From the NCBI GenBank assembly GCA_947454135.1, contig CANGJI010000005.1, positions 1 to 64,000 on the forward strand: a stretch of DNA of 64,000 nucleotides, read 5' to 3'. Positions within the stretch are counted from its first letter, which is position 1, and every line of letters starts with the position of its first letter. A program made the position numbers and the translations under genes. The DNA is from Sphingomonadaceae bacterium. GTDB taxonomy: Bacteria; Pseudomonadota; Alphaproteobacteria; Sphingomonadales; Sphingomonadaceae. Below the pieces are notes generated by a model. It was not told the DNA's origin and did no database searches. It saw only the letters and a program-made list of their open reading frames with translations. Of the stretch, positions 61,023 to 64,000 are shown in pieces.

Positions 61023-61757
61023 CTAGTTCTTCCAGCCCTTCTGGCGCAGCGCCTGCTCTTCGGCGGCGCCGAGCGGATCGCCGACGATGCGGCGGTCCAC
61101 TTCGGCCATGACGGCAGGAGCAACTTCGCCAGCGGCGAGGCGGTAGTCGCCGCCTGACCCTGCCGCTGCGCCGGTGACGACGATGGGCACAACCCAATCG
61201 CTGCCCTGCCGGCAACCCATGCCGCTGAGGCCAGAGCCGGTGCTGCCAGAGCCGGTGCTGAACGTGCGGCACACGCCCTGCGCCGTATGGAACGACATGC
61301 CGATCCGCACGGTCCCTGCCTGCCCGGCAAGGTTTCCGGAAAGCCCTTGTGAGAGAGCGCCATCGGCTAGGATCTTCGCTTCGGGTCCGCTCCGCAGCCA
61401 CGGTGTGGGCTGGCTATCGAAGGAGCGACCAACGAACACGCCGACGAGCAGGCTGGCAGCAATCGCGCCCGAGATCAGCAAGGCAAGGAGCGGGCGCCGC
61501 GTACGGCCTTGCGGAGGCGCGAAAGGCACCACGTTTTCGCCAGCAAGCCCCAGCCGCGCGACGAGGGCGGGATCGATCTCGTCGCCGGGCGGCGGACCGA
61601 ACGCCGAGACGATCTGGCTCGTCATCCAGCGGTGCGCGGCCACCCGCTCGGCGAGCGCCGGGTCGCTGCGCAGGCGCTCTTCGAACGCCGCGCGCGCGGA
61701 GCCTTCCAGACAGCCATCGACATAGGCAATGACGTCGACGTCGGAAACTTCGGTCAA
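61023..61757 (-). CDS. Anti-sigma factor, membrane-anchored
   Basis: The 244-residue protein has an N-terminal anti-sigma-like helical domain (DVIAYVDGCLEGSARAAFEERL / RSDPALAERVAAHRW) without an obvious zinc-binding His-x3-Cys-x2-Cys. One membrane segment at ~88-108 (LLALLISGAIAASLLVGVFV) is followed by a periplasmic C-terminal domain with two cysteines (VCRTF, GMGCRQ). It overlaps the ECF sigma gene's stop by 4 bp, the standard sigma/anti-sigma arrangement. The periplasmic part contains a tandem STGSG duplication. It presumably holds the sigma factor until an envelope signal or proteolysis releases it. Confidence 0.87.
   Translation of the reverse strand: MTEVSDVDVIAYVDGCLEGSARAAFEERLRSDPALAERVAAHRWMTSQIVSAFGPPPGDEIDPALVARLGLAGENVVPFAPPQGRTRRPLLALLISGAIAASLLVGVFVGRSFDSQPTPWLRSGPEAKILADGALSQGLSGNLAGQAGTVRIGMSFHTAQGVCRTFSTGSGSTGSGLSGMGCRQGSDWVVPIVVTGAAAGSGGDYRLAAGEVAPAVMAEVDRRIVGDPLGAAEEQALRQKGWKN
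61231..61260. repeat. Tandem 15-bp repeat inside the anti-sigma gene
   Basis: CCAGAGCCGGTGCTG occurs twice back-to-back (61231-61245 and 61246-61260) without mismatch and in frame, encoding STGSG-STGSG in the periplasmic part. Slipped-strand copy-number change is possible without frameshift. Confidence 0.8.
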
Positions 61758-62272
61758 TGTCTGGTCCTCCCGGTCTGATAGCGCTGCAACAGGGCGGCTC
61801 GGCCGCGGGCAAGGCGGCTGGTGAGCGTGCCTTCCGGAACCTCGAGGATTTCCGCCGCCTCGGTATAGGAATGCCCGCCCAGCAGGACGAGCTTCACCGC
61901 GAGGCGCTGCTCCTCGGGCAGTTCTTCCACCATGGCGCGGATCCGGGCGAGCTCGACGGCATCGATAACCCCGTCGGCGATCGCACCCTCGTCACCCACC
62001 ACGTCGTGTTCGGGCATCGGCTCGACCAGTCGGTTCCAGCGGTTTCGCATTCGCATCTCGTCGATCCACAAGTTCTTCATCACGCGCATCATCCACAGGT
62101 CGAGCCGGATACCTGCCTTGCGCTCGTCGGCGCGCTCGAGCGCGCGTTCGACCGTGCGTTGCAGCAGGTCATCCCCGTCCGCTCCCGCGCTGCCATTCCC
62201 GCGCGCCAGAGCCCACGCCATGCGGCGCAGGCGTGGCAGCAAACGGACGATCTCTTGCTGGTAATCTGACAC
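61754..62272 (-). CDS. ECF-type RNA polymerase sigma factor
   Basis: The ~172-residue protein has region 2 (IVRLLPRLRRMAWALARGNG, then DDLLQRTVERALERADE and LWMMRVMKNLWIDEMRMRNRW) and region 4 (EELPEEQRLAVKLVLLGGHSYTEAAEILEVPEGTLTSRLARGRAAL). This is the ECF layout without regions 1 or 3. The GTG start at 62272 has AGAGGAAGAG upstream and excludes the spurious longer frame across the promoter. It is divergent from the subtilase, with a perfect inverted repeat between them. Confidence 0.9.
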   Translation of the reverse strand: MSDYQQEIVRLLPRLRRMAWALARGNGSAGADGDDLLQRTVERALERADERKAGIRLDLWMMRVMKNLWIDEMRMRNRWNRLVEPMPEHDVVGDEGAIADGVIDAVELARIRAMVEELPEEQRLAVKLVLLGGHSYTEAAEILEVPEGTLTSRLARGRAALLQRYQTGRTRH

Positions 62273-62289
62273 GCTTAACTCTTCCTCTG

Positions 62290-62323
62290 GGGAAGAAACG
62301 TCTGGGGCCGGACGTTTCTTCCC
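62290..62323. promoter_or_regulatory. Perfect 13-bp inverted repeat in the sigma/subtilase divergent promoter
   Basis: GGGAAGAAACGTC (62290-62302), an 8-nt spacer and GACGTTTCTTCCC (62311-62323) make an exact dyad between the ECF sigma and subtilase start codons. It reads GGGAAG...CGTC from either strand, like an ECF-type -35 element and -10 in mirrored form. It could be a shared operator or a compact bidirectional promoter core. Confidence 0.6.
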
Positions 62324-62327
62324 GTGT

Positions 62328-63710
62328 ATGGAAAAAACAGCAAGACCACTTCGAAAAGACGCAGGCCCCGCGATGATCGGCAAACACCTTGGATCCATGC
62401 TGGCAATGGCGCTGCTTGTCCTGCCGGTCGCCGCGACGGGGCAGGTTCGGGGCGGACCACCCATGGGCCTTCCGGGTGGGGGCTTTCCGGGTGGCGGCAT
62501 CGGCGGACCCTTTGGCGGTGGCCCGCCCGGGGGATTGCCGGGGCACCTGCCAGACCTTCCCGTCCATGGCCGTCCCGCCTGGGCCGGTGTCGAGGCCGTG
62601 ACTGGCGGTCTTGAACGCGCAGAGCAGGCGGTTTCCATCAAGCTTTCCAAGTTGCAGAAGGACCGCGCAGCGGGTCTCGCGCAGCAGTCTCCGGCCCTTT
62701 ACGAACTCGATCGCAACGGCGCTCTTGCAATCCGGGGCGAGGTGATGGCGACCGGGCTCGGCACTGCCGCACTCGCCAGAGTGCAGCAGAAAGGCTTTGC
62801 CGTTTTGCGGCGCGATACGGTGCCGGGCGCCGATCTCGATCTCGTCGTGGTGACCCGCTCCGGCATGGACAACGACCATGCCATGAAGCTGCTGCGCAAG
62901 ATTGCGCCTGAAGGCACCTACGCGCCCAACCATGTGCTGTTCGAAAGCGGCATGCCGGCCCGCGCAGACAGCGCCGAAAGGAGCGGCCCGGCGGAGCCTG
63001 CTGGTGGTGAGGGCCCGGTTGCGGTCGGTCTCATCGATACCGGCGTCGCCCCCGTCATCGATGCTGATCCGCGTGTTCACGTGGTGCGCCGCACTTTTGC
63101 GCAAGGTGCAAGCAAGCCGGGCGCGCATGGCACGGCGGTCGCCGCCTTGCTGGCGCGGGAGAAGGGGCATCTCTCGCTTTATGCTGCGGATATTTTCGGC
63201 AGCGATCCGCGCGGAGGCACGTCCGAACTGCTCGTGCGCGCGCTTGGCTGGATGTCAGCCTCGCATGTGCCGGTCGTCAATGTGAGCATGGTGGGGCCGG
63301 CTAACCCCATCGTTGGCGTGGTCGTGGCCCGGCTGATCGTGTCGGGACTGACCATCGTCGCGCCCGTTGGTAACGACGGCGCGGCAGCAAGGCCGCTCTA
63401 TCCCGCGTCCTACCCCGGTGTAGTCGCGGTATCGGCGGCGGGTGCCAATGGCCGCCTGCTGCCCGAAGCGAGCCGGGTGCGCCGGGTGGACTTCGTCGCG
63501 CCCGGCATCGCCATGGTGCCCGATCCCGGCGGACGCCTTACCGAAGTGCGGGGGACTTCGTTTGCCGCTCCCATCGTCAGCCGTCTCATTGCAGACCGGG
63601 TCCGCAGCCCGAATACGCTGGCTGCGCAAAAGGCCATCCGCGCGCTTGCCTCTGCTGCCCAGCACCCGAAGGATACGGGCGCCTATGGCCACGGCCTGAT
63701 CGGCTTCTAG
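62328..63710 (+). CDS. Subtilisin-family (S8) serine peptidase, secreted
   Basis: The 460-residue product has a signal peptide after a positively charged start (GKHLGSMLAMALLVLPVAATG), a Gly/Pro-rich segment at 41-72 (FPGGGIGGPFGGGPP), a propeptide-like middle and a C-terminal subtilase domain. Triad residues Asp237 (VGLIDTGVAP), His267 (GAHGTAVAALL) and Ser411 (EVRGTSFAAPIVS), plus oxyanion Asn349, are intact. The ATG at 62328 lacks a good ribosome-binding site; ATG 62373 (MIGKHLG) is equally possible. Its position opposite an ECF sigma/anti-sigma pair suggests it is in their regulon or acts in signal proteolysis. Confidence 0.88.
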   Translation: MEKTARPLRKDAGPAMIGKHLGSMLAMALLVLPVAATGQVRGGPPMGLPGGGFPGGGIGGPFGGGPPGGLPGHLPDLPVHGRPAWAGVEAVTGGLERAEQAVSIKLSKLQKDRAAGLAQQSPALYELDRNGALAIRGEVMATGLGTAALARVQQKGFAVLRRDTVPGADLDLVVVTRSGMDNDHAMKLLRKIAPEGTYAPNHVLFESGMPARADSAERSGPAEPAGGEGPVAVGLIDTGVAPVIDADPRVHVVRRTFAQGASKPGAHGTAVAALLAREKGHLSLYAADIFGSDPRGGTSELLVRALGWMSASHVPVVNVSMVGPANPIVGVVVARLIVSGLTIVAPVGNDGAAARPLYPASYPGVVAVSAAGANGRLLPEASRVRRVDFVAPGIAMVPDPGGRLTEVRGTSFAAPIVSRLIADRVRSPNTLAAQKAIRALASAAQHPKDTGAYGHGLIGF

Positions 63711-63855
63711 CAACGGGTGATCGCGCCTGCCGGGCATTCCATCGCGGACCGGCAGTTCTCTCGGGACGAAAACGCAGCGCCCAGACGTCTGCCCTCGTGA
63801 AGACCGGCAACGCGCATCGCGCCGCGCCGGTCCCAAACGGAAAGGGAGACATTTC

Positions 63856-64000
63856 TTGCGCAAGCTTCGATCCGCCGCGACCACCGCGCTCGCCATGGCC
63901 GGCCTTGTTCTCGCCGCACCGGCTTACGCCGATAGCGCGAGCGAACCTGCGCGCAGCATTGCCGGAGGGCAGGACGCCGTGCAGGCACCGAACAATACCC
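63856..64000 (+). CDS. Secreted protein, 5' part only (cut by window end)
   Basis: The frame opens at TTG 63856, 7 bp behind AAAGGGAG, and starts RKLRSAATTALAMAGLVLAA, then PAYADSASEPARS. This is a clear signal peptide with cleavage near YA-DS. About 48 residues are visible; the remainder lies beyond the window, so no family can be assigned. It follows the subtilase by 145 bp on the same strand and may be cotranscribed. Confidence 0.6.
   Translation, partial: MRKLRSAATTALAMAGLVLAAPAYADSASEPARSIAGGQDAVQAPNNT

Noticed and set aside
1-64000. CRISPR array, rRNA operon, prophage or complete insertion sequence
   Set aside because: No regularly spaced repeats, rRNA stretches, phage structural genes or full transposase with terminal repeats were seen.

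Overview
The window reads as chromosomal DNA of a Novosphingobium-like alphaproteobacterium (Sphingomonadales). The basis is high G+C coding sequence, four large TonB-dependent receptors (TBDRs), GTG starts with GTGA/ATGA operon overlaps, and a mannonate dehydratase whose 402-residue length and catalytic residues match, from memory, the characterised Novosphingobium aromaticivorans enzyme. No database search was possible, so family names rest on motifs visible in the translations.

Layout. (1) 1-3204: end of acpP, then fabF, mltG and a 2H phosphoesterase (fatty-acid and envelope housekeeping), followed by an elongator-type tRNA-Met(CAU) at 3317-3393. (2) 3394-5640: an AT-richer islet behind the tRNA with a SWIM zinc-finger gene, two diverged copies of a ~125-bp repeat and an alpha/beta hydrolase. 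(3) 5704-16845: a nearly complete hexuronate locus. It has a TBDR, an ExuT-like MFS permease, kdgK, a GH79 heparanase-like glycosidase, manD, a FadR/UxuR-type regulator, uxaC and uxuB. Similar operator-like words lie upstream of the TBDR and in the manD/regulator divergent promoter. (4) 16957-23520: a chaperone-usher pilus operon with DUF4402 subunits and two small unknown secreted proteins. (5) 24286-27666: a CHAP protein, a patatin-like lipoprotein, three small conserved-looking genes and a cold-shock protein. (6) 27973-36522: a TBDR-MFS-TauD dioxygenase operon, divergent from another TBDR. (7) 36663-41739: a sensor kinase with a receiver-only partner, and a TetR regulator with a serine hydrolase. 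(8) 41765-47319: an AaeXAB-type efflux system with an outer-membrane factor and a divergent LysR regulator. (9) 47362-60964: a catabolic cluster (VOC protein, TetR, acyl-CoA synthetase, APH-like protein, two SDRs, TBDR, acyl-CoA dehydrogenase, SnoaL-like protein, alpha/beta hydrolase, Old Yellow Enzyme, Baeyer-Villiger monooxygenase). It suggests breakdown of a cyclic or terpenoid alcohol/ketone through a lactone to CoA thioesters. (10) 61023-64000: an anti-sigma factor and ECF sigma factor divergent from a subtilase and a secreted protein cut by the window end, with a perfect 13-bp inverted repeat in the divergent promoter.

How the parts work together. In the hexuronate locus a glucuronide or oligosaccharide could enter by the TBDR and be cleaved by the GH79 enzyme. 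The hexuronate would then be imported by the MFS permease and converted by UxaC, UxuB, ManD and KdgK to KDPG. No KDPG aldolase (Eda) is in the window. The pilus operon is self-contained (subunits, chaperone, usher, large terminal DUF4402 protein). The catabolic cluster contains uptake, oxidation, ring opening, CoA activation and beta-oxidation entry. I saw no CRISPR array, intact insertion sequence, prophage or rRNA.
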